From JBEKVE01 sp049514335 (GTDB lineage Bacteria; Actinomycetota; Acidimicrobiia; Acidimicrobiales; UBA8190), in contig JBEKVE010000018.1 in the NCBI GenBank assembly GCA_049514335.1, forward strand, positions 1 to 34,833: DNA of 34,833 nt. The letters run 5' to 3'. Of the stretch, positions 23,894-31,884 are shown one piece after another. The notes below the pieces were generated by a model. The model ran no database searches and was not told the DNA's origin. It saw only the letters and a list, made by a program, of their open reading frames with translations. Position 1 is the stretch's first letter, and the number at the start of each line of letters is the position of its first letter. A program made the position numbers and the translations under genes.

Positions 23894-24313
23894 TCAGTCC
23901 AGGTTCTTGAGTCCCTCACCGAAGCGCCCGGCGTGGCTCTTCTCGGCCCGGGCCAGCGTCTCGAGCCAGTCGGCGATGTCCTCGAACCCCTCGTCGCGCG
24001 CCGTGCGGGCGAAGCCGGGGTACATCTCGGTGTACTCGTAGGTCTCACCTTCGATGGCCGAGCGCAGGTTGTCGGCGGTGGCACCCACCGGCACACCGGT
24101 CACGGGGTCGCCGACCTCGCGCAGGAAGTCGAAGTGACCGAAGGCGTGACCCGTCTCGCCCTCGGCGACCGAACGGAACAGCGCGGCGACGTCGGGGTAG
24201 CCCTCCACGTCGGCCTTCTGGGCGAAGTACAGGTAGCGGCGGTTCGCCTGGCTCTCTCCCGCGAACGCCTCCTTCAGGTTCTTCTCGGTGTCGGATCCCT
24301 TCAGTGCGGGCAT
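23894..24313 (-). CDS. rbr: Rubrerythrin without rubredoxin domain
   Basis: A ferritin-like diiron protein, 139 residues, expected to reduce hydrogen peroxide. It opens LKGSDTEKNLKEAFAGESQA, with iron ligands in AFAGESQANRRY, EGETGHAFGHFDFL, IEGETYEYTEMY and ARAEKSHAGRF. Classical rubrerythrins are about 190 residues with a C-terminal rubredoxin (two CxxC); here the protein stops at GEGLKNLD and has no cysteine, so electrons must come from a separate partner. An in-frame ATG at 24334 is also possible; I chose 24313, where family members start. It follows the Fur gene by about 60 bases. Confidence 0.92.
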   Translation of the reverse strand: MPALKGSDTEKNLKEAFAGESQANRRYLYFAQKADVEGYPDVAALFRSVAEGETGHAFGHFDFLREVGDPVTGVPVGATADNLRSAIEGETYEYTEMYPGFARTARDEGFEDIADWLETLARAEKSHAGRFGEGLKNLD

Positions 24314-24375
24314 GGTGCTCTCTTTCTCCTTCATGGTTGCTTGTGTCGACAGTGCAGGAGGTACGTCGGTGGTGG

Positions 24376-24882
24376 TCACCGCTCCACGACGGCGGCGGCG
24401 GCCTTTGTCCTGGCTCTCTTGGTCTTGGCATCGGTGGAGCCGAGCTGGGGACGCGCCCGCCGGACGCGCCCGCAGTCGCGGCACACGCCCCGGAACACGA
24501 CCTCGGCCCCTCCGACCTCGAAGCCTTCCTCCGCCCCCGGCGGGACCTGCAGGGCGCTGAAGTCGGCGTGGAGATCGCGCACCTTGCCGCACCGGCGGCA
24601 CACGAGGTGGTGGTGGGCCCCGTCCACGTTGGGGTCGAACCTGGTCGTGCCCGTGCCCAGGTCGAGGGCGGCGATCTCGCCCATGGCGGTCAGCTCGTGC
24701 AGCGTCTGGTACACGGTCTTGAGCGAGATGGTCTCGATCTCGGCTCGGGCCGCGGCGTGGATGGTCTCGGCTGTGGGATGGCGCACGTCGCCGTGGAGCA
24801 CACGGAAGATGCACTGGCGTTGGGCCGTGACCTTGCGGCCCTGGGCGCGGAACAACGCCGTCAGCTCGTCGGGGGGGCGCAT
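24376..24882 (-). CDS. Fur/PerR-family metal-dependent repressor
   Basis: 168-residue regulator. The winged-helix part reads KVTAQRQCIFRVLHGDVRHP and SLKTVYQTLHELTAMGEIA. The metal sites are DPNVDGAHHHLVCRRCG and CRDCG; the two CxxC pairs make the structural zinc site, and HHH the regulatory site. Its place ahead of rubrerythrin and DUF3501 favours a peroxide sensor (PerR-type) over iron uptake control, but sequence alone does not settle it. The tail from residue 148 is Ala/Lys/Arg-rich. The ATG at 24882 lies 10 bases after TAACGT, a possible -10, and no strong ribosome site is seen. Confidence 0.93.
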   Translation of the reverse strand: MRPPDELTALFRAQGRKVTAQRQCIFRVLHGDVRHPTAETIHAAARAEIETISLKTVYQTLHELTAMGEIAALDLGTGTTRFDPNVDGAHHHLVCRRCGKVRDLHADFSALQVPPGAEEGFEVGGAEVVFRGVCRDCGRVRRARPQLGSTDAKTKRARTKAAAAVVER

Positions 24883-24915
24883 GACGGTGATGACGTTACC
24901 ACCAACGATTGTTTG

Positions 24916-24933
24916 TTGACACAGATTGTCGAA
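24916..24933. promoter_or_regulatory. Candidate Fur/PerR operator in the fur-glpD spacer
   Basis: TTGACAcagatTGTCGAA is an imperfect inverted repeat (GACA-N5-TGTC core) in an AT-rich island, 34 bases upstream of the fur start. The element GATTGT recurs at 24907. This is the expected place for autoregulation. The match to a Fur box is loose. Confidence 0.35.
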
Positions 24934-25042
24934 ATCGGCCGTCGGCGGGGCCGACGGACCCGGTCGGGCGGGGGTCGCCGAGACGGGCTCCCTGGTGCCG
25001 CCGGCCCCGGGGCCCTGTGCCCCGCTGTGGCAGGCTGACCGG

Positions 25043-26815
25043 GTGACGCCCGATCGCGCCCCCTCACCTCCCGGGGGAGCTGGTTTCGACCGGGCCACGT
25101 CGCTCGCCCGTCTCGAAGCCGAGACCTTCGACGTGCTCGTGGTGGGCGGGGGCATCACCGGCGCCGGGGTCGCCCTCGACGCCGCCGCCCGCGGCCTGCG
25201 GACGGCGCTCGTCGAGCGCGCCGACTTCGCCTCTGGAACGTCCTCGAAGTCTTCCAAGATGGTGCACGGCGGCCTGCGCTACCTCCAGCAGCGCGATTTC
25301 CGCCTGGTGTACGAAGCGCTGCACGAGCGCCAGCGGCTGCTCGACAATGCCCCCCACCTCGTGTCGCCGCTCCCCTTCCTCATCCCTCTCTTCGGCCGGG
25401 ACGGCGTGGTGAACAAGACCATGGCCCGCACCTACGCCACCGCGCTCACGCTCTACGACCTGACCGGCGGGCTCCGCATCGGGCGGCGTCACCGGCGCAT
25501 CAACCGCGACGAGGCGCTCGAACACCTGCCCACCCTGCGCACGGACCGCCTGGTGGCGGGATTCGTGTACTTCGATGCCCGCGCCGACGACGCCCGGTTG
25601 ACCCTGACGGTGCTTCGCACCGCCGCGCTCGACCACGGCGCCGTGGTGGCGAACTACGCCGAGGTGACGGGCCTCGTCACCGACGCCGCCGGCACGGTAC
25701 GCGGCGCCCGGGTGCGCCCCGCGGGGCCCGCTGCGTCCCCCACCGGCGCCACCCCCGACGGTGCCGCGCCGGACCCGGCGCCGGAGTTCGAGGTGCGGGC
25801 CGAGGTGGTGGTGAACGCCACCGGCGTGTGGGCCGACGCGCTGGGGACGCTCGAGGACCCGTCGCACGCCCGGTCCATCCGGCCCGCCAAGGGCATCCAC
25901 GTCACCGTGCCGCGCCGGCGGCTCCCCGCCGACATCGCCGCCGTCATCCCCGTGCGCGGCGATCGCCGATCGATCTTCGTGGTCCCGTGGGCCGACGGCG
26001 ACGACGTCTATCTGGGCACCACCGACACCGACTGGGACGGTCCCCTCGACGATCCGGCCTGCCTCCCCGACGACGTCGACTACGTCCTCGACGCCGCCAA
26101 CGGCGTGCTCACCGAGCCGCTCTCCCGCCACGACGTCACCGGCGTGTGGGCGGGGCTGCGTCCGCTGCTCGCCCCGGTGGCGGGGCGCCGCGTGAGCGCT
26201 CGGACCGCCGACCTGTCGCGTCGCCACACGGTGCGCGTGTCCCCGCACGGCGTGGTGACGGTGACGGGGGGCAAGCTCACCACCTACCGGCTCATGGCCG
26301 AGGACACCGTCGACGCCGTGGTGCGCCGCCTGGCGCGACCACCCGAGGGGGCGCGGCGCTGCCCCACCAAGCGCATGGCCCTGCGCGGTGCGCGGGGCCT
26401 CGAGGCGCTGCGCCGGCCTGCCGCCGGGGCCCGCTTCGGCTTGGCCGACGATGTCTTCGCCGCCTTGGTGGCCCGGCACGGCGACGAGACGCCGTCCGTC
26501 CTCGAGCTGGCGGCGGGTCGGCCCGAGCTCCTCGAGCCGCTGGTCAGCGGCTTGCCCCAGCTGCGGGTGGAGGCGCTGTGGGCGGCCCGCCACGAAATGG
26601 CCATGACCGTCGACGACGTGCTGGCCCGGCGCACGCGGGCGGTGCTGCGCCGGGCGTACGACGCCGCCGATGCCGCCGACGCCGTGGCCGACCTGCTGGC
26701 GCCGGAGTGGGGCCGCGACGGCGCCGACACCGCCCGCGAGGCCGCCGCCTTCGCCGGACGGGTACGCGGGGACATGGCCAGGGCCGGGCTCGATCCGGTG
26801 CGCAGCGGGCCGTGA
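25043..26815 (+). CDS. glpD: Glycerol-3-phosphate dehydrogenase (FAD, GlpD type)
   Basis: Membrane-bound flavoenzyme that oxidises glycerol 3-phosphate to dihydroxyacetone phosphate and passes electrons to quinone. 590 residues. The FAD loop is VLVVGGGITGAGVALDAAAR (GGGITG at 35-40), and the family signature is SGTSSKSSKMVHGGLRYLQQ. VVNATGVWADAL, LGTTDTDWDGPL and TVTGGKLTTYRLMAEDTVD follow. A C-terminal helical domain (EALWAARHEMAMTVDDVLAR) is typical. The GTG at 25043 is chosen because upstream in-frame sequence is low-complexity and overlaps the fur promoter region. Residues about 223-246 are a Pro/Ala/Gly-rich insert. It shares GTGA with the next gene. Confidence 0.93.
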   Translation: MTPDRAPSPPGGAGFDRATSLARLEAETFDVLVVGGGITGAGVALDAAARGLRTALVERADFASGTSSKSSKMVHGGLRYLQQRDFRLVYEALHERQRLLDNAPHLVSPLPFLIPLFGRDGVVNKTMARTYATALTLYDLTGGLRIGRRHRRINRDEALEHLPTLRTDRLVAGFVYFDARADDARLTLTVLRTAALDHGAVVANYAEVTGLVTDAAGTVRGARVRPAGPAASPTGATPDGAAPDPAPEFEVRAEVVVNATGVWADALGTLEDPSHARSIRPAKGIHVTVPRRRLPADIAAVIPVRGDRRSIFVVPWADGDDVYLGTTDTDWDGPLDDPACLPDDVDYVLDAANGVLTEPLSRHDVTGVWAGLRPLLAPVAGRRVSARTADLSRRHTVRVSPHGVVTVTGGKLTTYRLMAEDTVDAVVRRLARPPEGARRCPTKRMALRGARGLEALRRPAAGARFGLADDVFAALVARHGDETPSVLELAAGRPELLEPLVSGLPQLRVEALWAARHEMAMTVDDVLARRTRAVLRRAYDAADAADAVADLLAPEWGRDGADTAREAAAFAGRVRGDMARAGLDPVRSGP

Positions 26816-28284
26816 GCACCGTCCCCACACCGGTGACCCCCGTCGACGCCGCCCCCCACGACGTCACGGAACGGCTGGTGGGACCGCGCGTCCCCGTGGA
26901 CGACGCCCTCGTCACGCGTCTGCGGTCGGTGTGCGCCGAGGTGAGCGAGGACGACACCGTGCGCAACGAGGCGGGCCGCGACTGGTGGCCGTTGGCCGTG
27001 CGCTGGGCCATGCGCGGCGCGGTCCCGGCCCGGCCTGCGGTGGTGGCCCGGCCCACCGATGTCGAGCAGGTGGCGGCCGTGCTGGCGGCGTGCAACGCGG
27101 CGCGCGTGCCGGTGACGGCGGGCGCGGGCCGTTCCGGCGTGTGCGGCGGCAGCATCCCGGTGTTCGGCGGGGTCGCCCTCGACCTGTGCGGCCTGGCCGG
27201 GATCGTCGACATCGACACCACCTCGCTCCTGGCCGACGTGCTGCCCGGCACATTCGGCCCCGACCTGGAGGCGGCCCTGCGGGTCGAGGGCACCACCCTG
27301 GGCCACTGGCCGCAGTCCATGGCGCGCTACGGCAAGATCGAGGACATGGTGGTCGGGCTGGAGGTCGTCCTGGCCGACGGACGAGTGCTGCACACCGCGG
27401 GCACCGGCCCCCGGGCCGCGCTCGGCCCCGATCTCACCCAGCTGTTCGTGGGGTCCGAGGGCGTGCTCGGCGTGATCACCGGCGCGCAGGTCCGGCTGCG
27501 GGCGCTGCCCGGTGCCGAGGGCCGGCGGGCCTACGGGTTCGCCGGATTCGCCGAGGGCCTCGACACCTGCCGCCGCATCCTGCGCCGTGGCGCCACTCCG
27601 GCCGTGCTGCGCCTCTACGACCGGGCCGAGTCCACCCGGAACTTCGACGTCGCCGACCACGACGTCCTGGTGGTGCTGGACGAGGCCGAGACCGGACTGC
27701 TCGACGCCACGTTGGCGGTGGTCGACGCCGAGTGCGCGGCGGCGGGTGCACAGCCGCTCGACCTGGGCCTCGTGGAACGGTGGATGGGGCACCGCAACGA
27801 CGTGTCGGCCCTCGCCCCGCTGTACCGTGCCGGCGTGGTGGTGGACACCATCGAGATCTCGGCCCGGTGGTCGGTGTTGCCCACCATCTACGAAGCCTGC
27901 ACCGCCGCGTTGCACGACGTGGAGGGGACGCTCGTGGCGTCGGCCCACCAGTCCCATTCCTATGTCGACGGCGCCTGCCTCTACTTCACCTTCGCCGGGC
28001 GCATGCCCGAGGTGCCCGACCCCGGCGCAGCGTCGGGTGACGGTTGGGCCGAGCACTACTACGCCTCGGCGTGGCGGGCCGTCATGGACACGGTCCGGGC
28101 CCACGGAGGTGCCATCAGCCACCATCACGGCATCGGCATCAACCGGGGGCGGTTCATGGCCGACGCCCTCGGAGGCGCCTTCGACGTTCTCGTCGATCTC
28201 AAGAACAGCCTCGACCCGCGCGGCGTGCTCAATCCCGGCAAGTTGGGTCTGCCCTCACCCTTCGGTGAGGTGCACTGGCCGTGA
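26812..28284 (+). CDS. agpS: Alkyldihydroxyacetonephosphate synthase-like FAD-linked oxidase
   Basis: 490-residue VAO-fold flavoprotein. The FAD site shows RPTDVEQVAAVLAACNAARV, VTAGAGRSGVCGG and SMARYGKIEDMVVGLEVVLA, then FVGSEGVLGVITGAQVRLR. Two signatures point to alkyl-DHAP synthase: SHSYVDGACLYFTFAGR (Tyr391 at the catalytic tyrosine position, as I recall it) and ISHHHGIGINR (His437-439). That enzyme swaps the acyl chain of acyl-DHAP for an alcohol to make ether lipids. Whether the bacterial protein does so is inferred. It overlaps glpD and the kinase by four bases each (GTGA), so the three are translated together, and GlpD makes the DHAP backbone. The N-terminal 15 residues are unconserved. 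Confidence 0.82.
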   Translation: MSTVPTPVTPVDAAPHDVTERLVGPRVPVDDALVTRLRSVCAEVSEDDTVRNEAGRDWWPLAVRWAMRGAVPARPAVVARPTDVEQVAAVLAACNAARVPVTAGAGRSGVCGGSIPVFGGVALDLCGLAGIVDIDTTSLLADVLPGTFGPDLEAALRVEGTTLGHWPQSMARYGKIEDMVVGLEVVLADGRVLHTAGTGPRAALGPDLTQLFVGSEGVLGVITGAQVRLRALPGAEGRRAYGFAGFAEGLDTCRRILRRGATPAVLRLYDRAESTRNFDVADHDVLVVLDEAETGLLDATLAVVDAECAAAGAQPLDLGLVERWMGHRNDVSALAPLYRAGVVVDTIEISARWSVLPTIYEACTAALHDVEGTLVASAHQSHSYVDGACLYFTFAGRMPEVPDPGAASGDGWAEHYYASAWRAVMDTVRAHGGAISHHHGIGINRGRFMADALGGAFDVLVDLKNSLDPRGVLNPGKLGLPSPFGEVHWP

Positions 28285-29738
28285 CCATCCTCGTCGTCGA
28301 TGTGGGCACCTCGGGGGTGCGCGCCGGCGTGGTCGACTCCGACGGCGCCATCCACCACGTGCACCACACCGAGGTTCTGCCCTCCTCTCCTGCCCCGGGG
28401 TTCGTGGAGTTCGACGCCACCGCCATGGCGGCCGCCGCCCTCGACGTCGCCAGGGCCGCCCTGCGGGAGGGCGGACCGGTGGAGGGGGTGGGCATCGCCA
28501 ACCAACGGGGATCGACGGTGGTGTGGGACCGCACGAGCGGCGAGCCGGTGGGACCCGGGCTCGGATGGCAGGACCTGCGCACCGTCGGCACCTGCCTGGC
28601 GCTGCGCGACCAGGGGATCCGGGTGGCTCCCAACGAGTCGGCCACCAAGCTGGCCATGCTGCTCGACATGGCCGATCCCGAGCGCCGGCGCGATTTGTGC
28701 TTCGGGACGGTGGACACGTGGATGGCGTGGACGCTGTCGGGCGGCACGCTGCACGTCACCGACGCCACCAACGCCGGCATCACCGGTCTGCTGCGTCCCG
28801 ACGGCTCGGACTGGAACGACACGATGCTCGAAGCCTTGCGCATCCCGCGCAGCGTGCTCCCCACCGTCGTCGACTCCTCGGGTGCGGTGGGCGAGGCGCG
28901 CGCCCTCGACGGCGCGCCCATGGTGTGTGGTATCGCCGGGGATCAGCAGGCGTCGCTCGTGGGACAGGGCTGCACGCGCCCGGGGATGGCCAAGGCGACG
29001 TTCGGCACGGGGGGGATGCTCGACCTGTGCGTGGGGGACGATCGGCCCGCCTTCGACCGGCGTGGCGGTGCCGGGACGTTTCCCATCGTGGCCTGGCAGC
29101 GCGCCGGGCACGTCACCTGGGGCGTGGAGGCGGTCATGTTGTCGGCGGGCATGTGCGTCGAGTGGCTGCGCGACGACCTGGGCATCATCGACAGCGCGGC
29201 GGAATCCCACGCCGTGGCGGCGCGCTGCGACGACACCGGCGACGTGTGGTTCGTTCCCGCCCTGCTGGGTCTGGGCGCGCCGGTGTGGGATTTCGGGGCC
29301 CGCGGCACCTTCGTGGGCATCACCCGCGGCACGGGTCGCCCCGAGATGGTGCGGGCCGTGCTCGAGGGCGTCGCCCACCGCGGCGCCGATCTGCTCGAGG
29401 CGGCCGAAGCCGACACCGGCATGCGCATCGAGACCCTGCGCATCGACGGGGGCATGTCGGCCAACCCCACCTTCGTGACCGCCCTGGCCGAGGCCCTGGG
29501 CCGGCCGGTGGAGATCTCGCCCGTCACCGAGGCCACCACCCTGGGCGCCGCCTACCTGGCCGGCCTGGCCCTCGGCACCTGGGCCGACGAGTCCGAGGTG
29601 GCGGCGGCCTGGCGTCCCGCCGCCGTGATCGAACCACGCCCCGGCGACGCCCGGCGCGCCGGCGCCCGCCAGCGCTGGGCGGCCGCCCGGGAACGTTCCC
29701 TGGGCACCGTGCCGGAACTGAGCGCCCTGGAGTTCTGA
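28281..29738 (+). CDS. FGGY-family kinase, glycerol kinase paralogue with altered substrate pocket
   Basis: 485-residue sugar/polyol kinase of glycerol-kinase type. The phosphate loop is VVDVGTSGVRAGVVD, with FGTVDTWMAWTLSGG, GDQQASLVGQ (Asp221, Gln222), GMAKATFGTGGM and DGGMSANPTFVTALAEALG. Compared with glpK in this window it keeps Arg76, Trp96 and Asp221-Gln222. It has Gly77 (NQRGST) where glycerol kinase has Glu, and Asn118 (APNESATK) where it has Tyr. Two glycerol-contact side chains are therefore gone, and the substrate is probably not plain glycerol. It is the last gene of the glpD/agpS-like unit, coupled by GTGA. Another triose or polyol is possible. Confidence 0.88.
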   Translation: MTILVVDVGTSGVRAGVVDSDGAIHHVHHTEVLPSSPAPGFVEFDATAMAAAALDVARAALREGGPVEGVGIANQRGSTVVWDRTSGEPVGPGLGWQDLRTVGTCLALRDQGIRVAPNESATKLAMLLDMADPERRRDLCFGTVDTWMAWTLSGGTLHVTDATNAGITGLLRPDGSDWNDTMLEALRIPRSVLPTVVDSSGAVGEARALDGAPMVCGIAGDQQASLVGQGCTRPGMAKATFGTGGMLDLCVGDDRPAFDRRGGAGTFPIVAWQRAGHVTWGVEAVMLSAGMCVEWLRDDLGIIDSAAESHAVAARCDDTGDVWFVPALLGLGAPVWDFGARGTFVGITRGTGRPEMVRAVLEGVAHRGADLLEAAEADTGMRIETLRIDGGMSANPTFVTALAEALGRPVEISPVTEATTLGAAYLAGLALGTWADESEVAAAWRPAAVIEPRPGDARRAGARQRWAAARERSLGTVPELSALEF

Positions 29739-29812
29739 GGGGCCACCCTGGGGGCGGTTGTCCCTGGTGATCCGTACAGTTCGCCCGGGGGGGTGCCGAT
29801 AACGTGGTCCTG

Positions 29813-30892
29813 ATGGAGCCCGCCCATCTGGGGGATCGCGAAGGGGCCGCCGACCACGCTGTGCGCGTGGCCGCCGGTGCGCGCGCCCCGCGTGGGGTCG
29901 AGGTCGGTCTGCTCGGCACCGCCCCGGGCACCCCCGGTGTCGATCTCGACGGTGCCGACACCGGCATCGACGGCGCCATGGCGCTGGCCCGCGACCTCGT
30001 CAGCAACCTGAGCCGTGTGCTGCTCGGCACGCCCGGCGCGCTCACCGCCGCCGCCCTGGCCGCGTTGTCGGGTGGCCACCTGCTCATCGAGGACGTCCCG
30101 GGCGTGGGCAAGACCGTGCTGGCGCGCGCCCTGGCCCTCTCGCTCGGGGCCGAGCTGTCGCGGGTGCAGGGCCATCCCGACCTGTTGCCCTCCGACGTCA
30201 CCGGGGTGTCGGTCTTCTCGCCCGACACGGGCACGTGGGACTTCCGGCCCGGGCCGGTGTTCGCCCATGTCGTGTTGGTGGACGAGCTCAACCGCACGCC
30301 GCCGCGCACCCAGGCCGCTCTGCTCGAGACGATGGAGGAGCAGCAGGTGAGCGTGGACGGCGAGACCTGGCCCCTGCCCCGGCCCCATCTCGTCCTCGCC
30401 ACCCAGAACCCGTTCTCGCAGCTCGGCACCTACCCCTTGGTGGAAAGCCAGCTCGACCGGTTCGCGCTGGCCACCGCCATCGGCTACCCCGACGCCGACA
30501 CCGAGGCCCGGCTGGTGCGCCACAGCGGGGGCAAGTTCGCGCTCGAGGAGCTCCACCCCGTGTGCACGGCGCAGCAGTGGCTGCGCGCCCAGCGAGCCAC
30601 CGAGTCGGTGGAGGTGTCGCCGGCCGTGGCCGAGTACGCGGTGGCGCTGTGCCGCGCCAGCCGCAGCGCCAGTGGCGTGCGGCTGGGGGCGAGCCCCCGA
30701 GCCGCCATCTGGCTCATCCGCTCCGCGCAGGCCCACGCCGTGGTGTCGGGCCGCGCCTTCGTCACTCCCGACGACGTGAAGGCGGTGGCGGTGGCGTGCC
30801 TGGCACACCGTCTGCTCACCGACGAGGGCGTGGAGCAGGGCGTCGCCGTCGTGCGCGGGCTGCTCAGCACCACTCCCGCCCCGCGGCCGTGA
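29813..30892 (+). CDS. MoxR-family AAA+ ATPase
   Basis: AAA+ chaperone-like ATPase, 359 residues. Walker A is EDVPGVGKTVLARALA, Walker B VVLVDELNRTPPRTQAAL, and sensor 1 LVLATQNPFSQLGTYPL. The sensor 2 region is GASPRAAIWLIRSAQAHA, and it ends with a VTPDDVKAVAVACLAHRL lid. About 50 non-conserved residues precede the domain. MoxR proteins help activate or assemble partner proteins, usually a DUF58/VWA protein encoded next to them, as here. The ATG at 29813 and an in-frame GTG at 29804 are both possible. It overlaps the DUF58 gene by GTGA. Confidence 0.95.
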   Translation: MEPAHLGDREGAADHAVRVAAGARAPRGVEVGLLGTAPGTPGVDLDGADTGIDGAMALARDLVSNLSRVLLGTPGALTAAALAALSGGHLLIEDVPGVGKTVLARALALSLGAELSRVQGHPDLLPSDVTGVSVFSPDTGTWDFRPGPVFAHVVLVDELNRTPPRTQAALLETMEEQQVSVDGETWPLPRPHLVLATQNPFSQLGTYPLVESQLDRFALATAIGYPDADTEARLVRHSGGKFALEELHPVCTAQQWLRAQRATESVEVSPAVAEYAVALCRASRSASGVRLGASPRAAIWLIRSAQAHAVVSGRAFVTPDDVKAVAVACLAHRLLTDEGVEQGVAVVRGLLSTTPAPRP

Positions 30893-31884
30893 CCAGGCGG
30901 GCCGGTGCACGCACCGGCCGCGCCCGGGTGGCCCGCCCCGTCCGACCGCTCGTCCCCGTGGTGAGCTGCGTGGCGGTCCTGCTCGGGTGGGGCCTGGTGG
31001 CCCACAACAGCGGGGCCGGTTGGGTCCAGGCCATCGGTGACGTCCTGGCCGGCACGCTGGCGGTGGGCCTCTTGGCGCCGGGGGTCGTGACCGCCCGGGC
31101 CTCGGTGCGCGTCGATGCCACCCCCGCCGACGGTACGGCCGGACTGCCGGTGGAGCTCACCGTCACGGCCCGTACCCGCCTGCGCGTGCGCCCCCTCGAC
31201 CCGCCCGGCCCCGAGTCCTTCGTCGGCCCCCGCGGGTCGTGGCGGTTGGCTCCAGGGCGCGGCGCCGCATTCGGTCACCGCTCCGGCCCCGGCGGAGCCG
31301 AGGCATACGACCGGGGTGGCGCTGGTGACGGGGAGGTGACGCTCGTTCCCGAGCACCGCGGCGTGCACGACGCCATCACCCTCGAGATCGCCTCGGCCGC
31401 GCCCTTCGGCCTGCTGTGGTGGCGGCGCACGGTGGTGGTGGCGCTGCCGCGCCAGCTCCACGTCCGGCCCCGCCTGGGAGTGCCGCGCCCCCTTCCCGCC
31501 GGCCGGGACGACACCGGGGGGGACGGATCTCAGCGCGCCCCGGTCCAGGTGGGTGAGCCCCGCGGCGTGCGCCCCTACCGACCCGGCGACCAGCGCCGCT
31601 GGGTGCACTGGCCTGCGACGGCGCACGCAGGCGAGCTCATGGTGCGCGACATGGAGGGCCCCACCACCGGTCCGGTGAGCGTCGAGGTGCGGCTCCCGGG
31701 CGACCCCGAGGCGGCCGAGCGAGCCGCCGAGCGCGCCCTCGGTACCGTCGTGGCGTTGGTCGACGCCGGCACGCCGGTTGTCCTGCGCACGAACGAGGTG
31801 GACGGCCCGAGCATCGGGACCGTGGGCGACCGGCGAAGCGCAGGACGCCGCCTGGCCCGCGCCGTGGCAGAGCCCGAGCCGTGA
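30889..31884 (+). CDS. DUF58 domain membrane protein
   Basis: 331 residues. Two N-terminal membrane segments (LVPVVSCVAVLLGWGLV and VLAGTLAVGLLAPGVV) are followed by a beta-rich part and the DUF58 motif GEPRGVRPYRPGDQRRWVHW with PATAHAGELMVRDMEG. This family is the standard partner of MoxR ATPases, in a group that also contains a transglutaminase-like membrane protein. Its start GTG shares four bases with the moxR stop, and its own stop does the same with the next gene. Function probably concerns cell-envelope protein assembly; the mechanism is not known. Confidence 0.93.
   Translation: MTRRAGARTGRARVARPVRPLVPVVSCVAVLLGWGLVAHNSGAGWVQAIGDVLAGTLAVGLLAPGVVTARASVRVDATPADGTAGLPVELTVTARTRLRVRPLDPPGPESFVGPRGSWRLAPGRGAAFGHRSGPGGAEAYDRGGAGDGEVTLVPEHRGVHDAITLEIASAAPFGLLWWRRTVVVALPRQLHVRPRLGVPRPLPAGRDDTGGDGSQRAPVQVGEPRGVRPYRPGDQRRWVHWPATAHAGELMVRDMEGPTTGPVSVEVRLPGDPEAAERAAERALGTVVALVDAGTPVVLRTNEVDGPSIGTVGDRRSAGRRLARAVAEPEP

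Noticed and set aside
24926..25042. Earlier ATG start of glpD at 24926
   Set aside because: It adds 39 Gly/Pro/Ala-rich residues not seen in the family and would begin in the fur operator region; the GTG at 25043 suits the family length.
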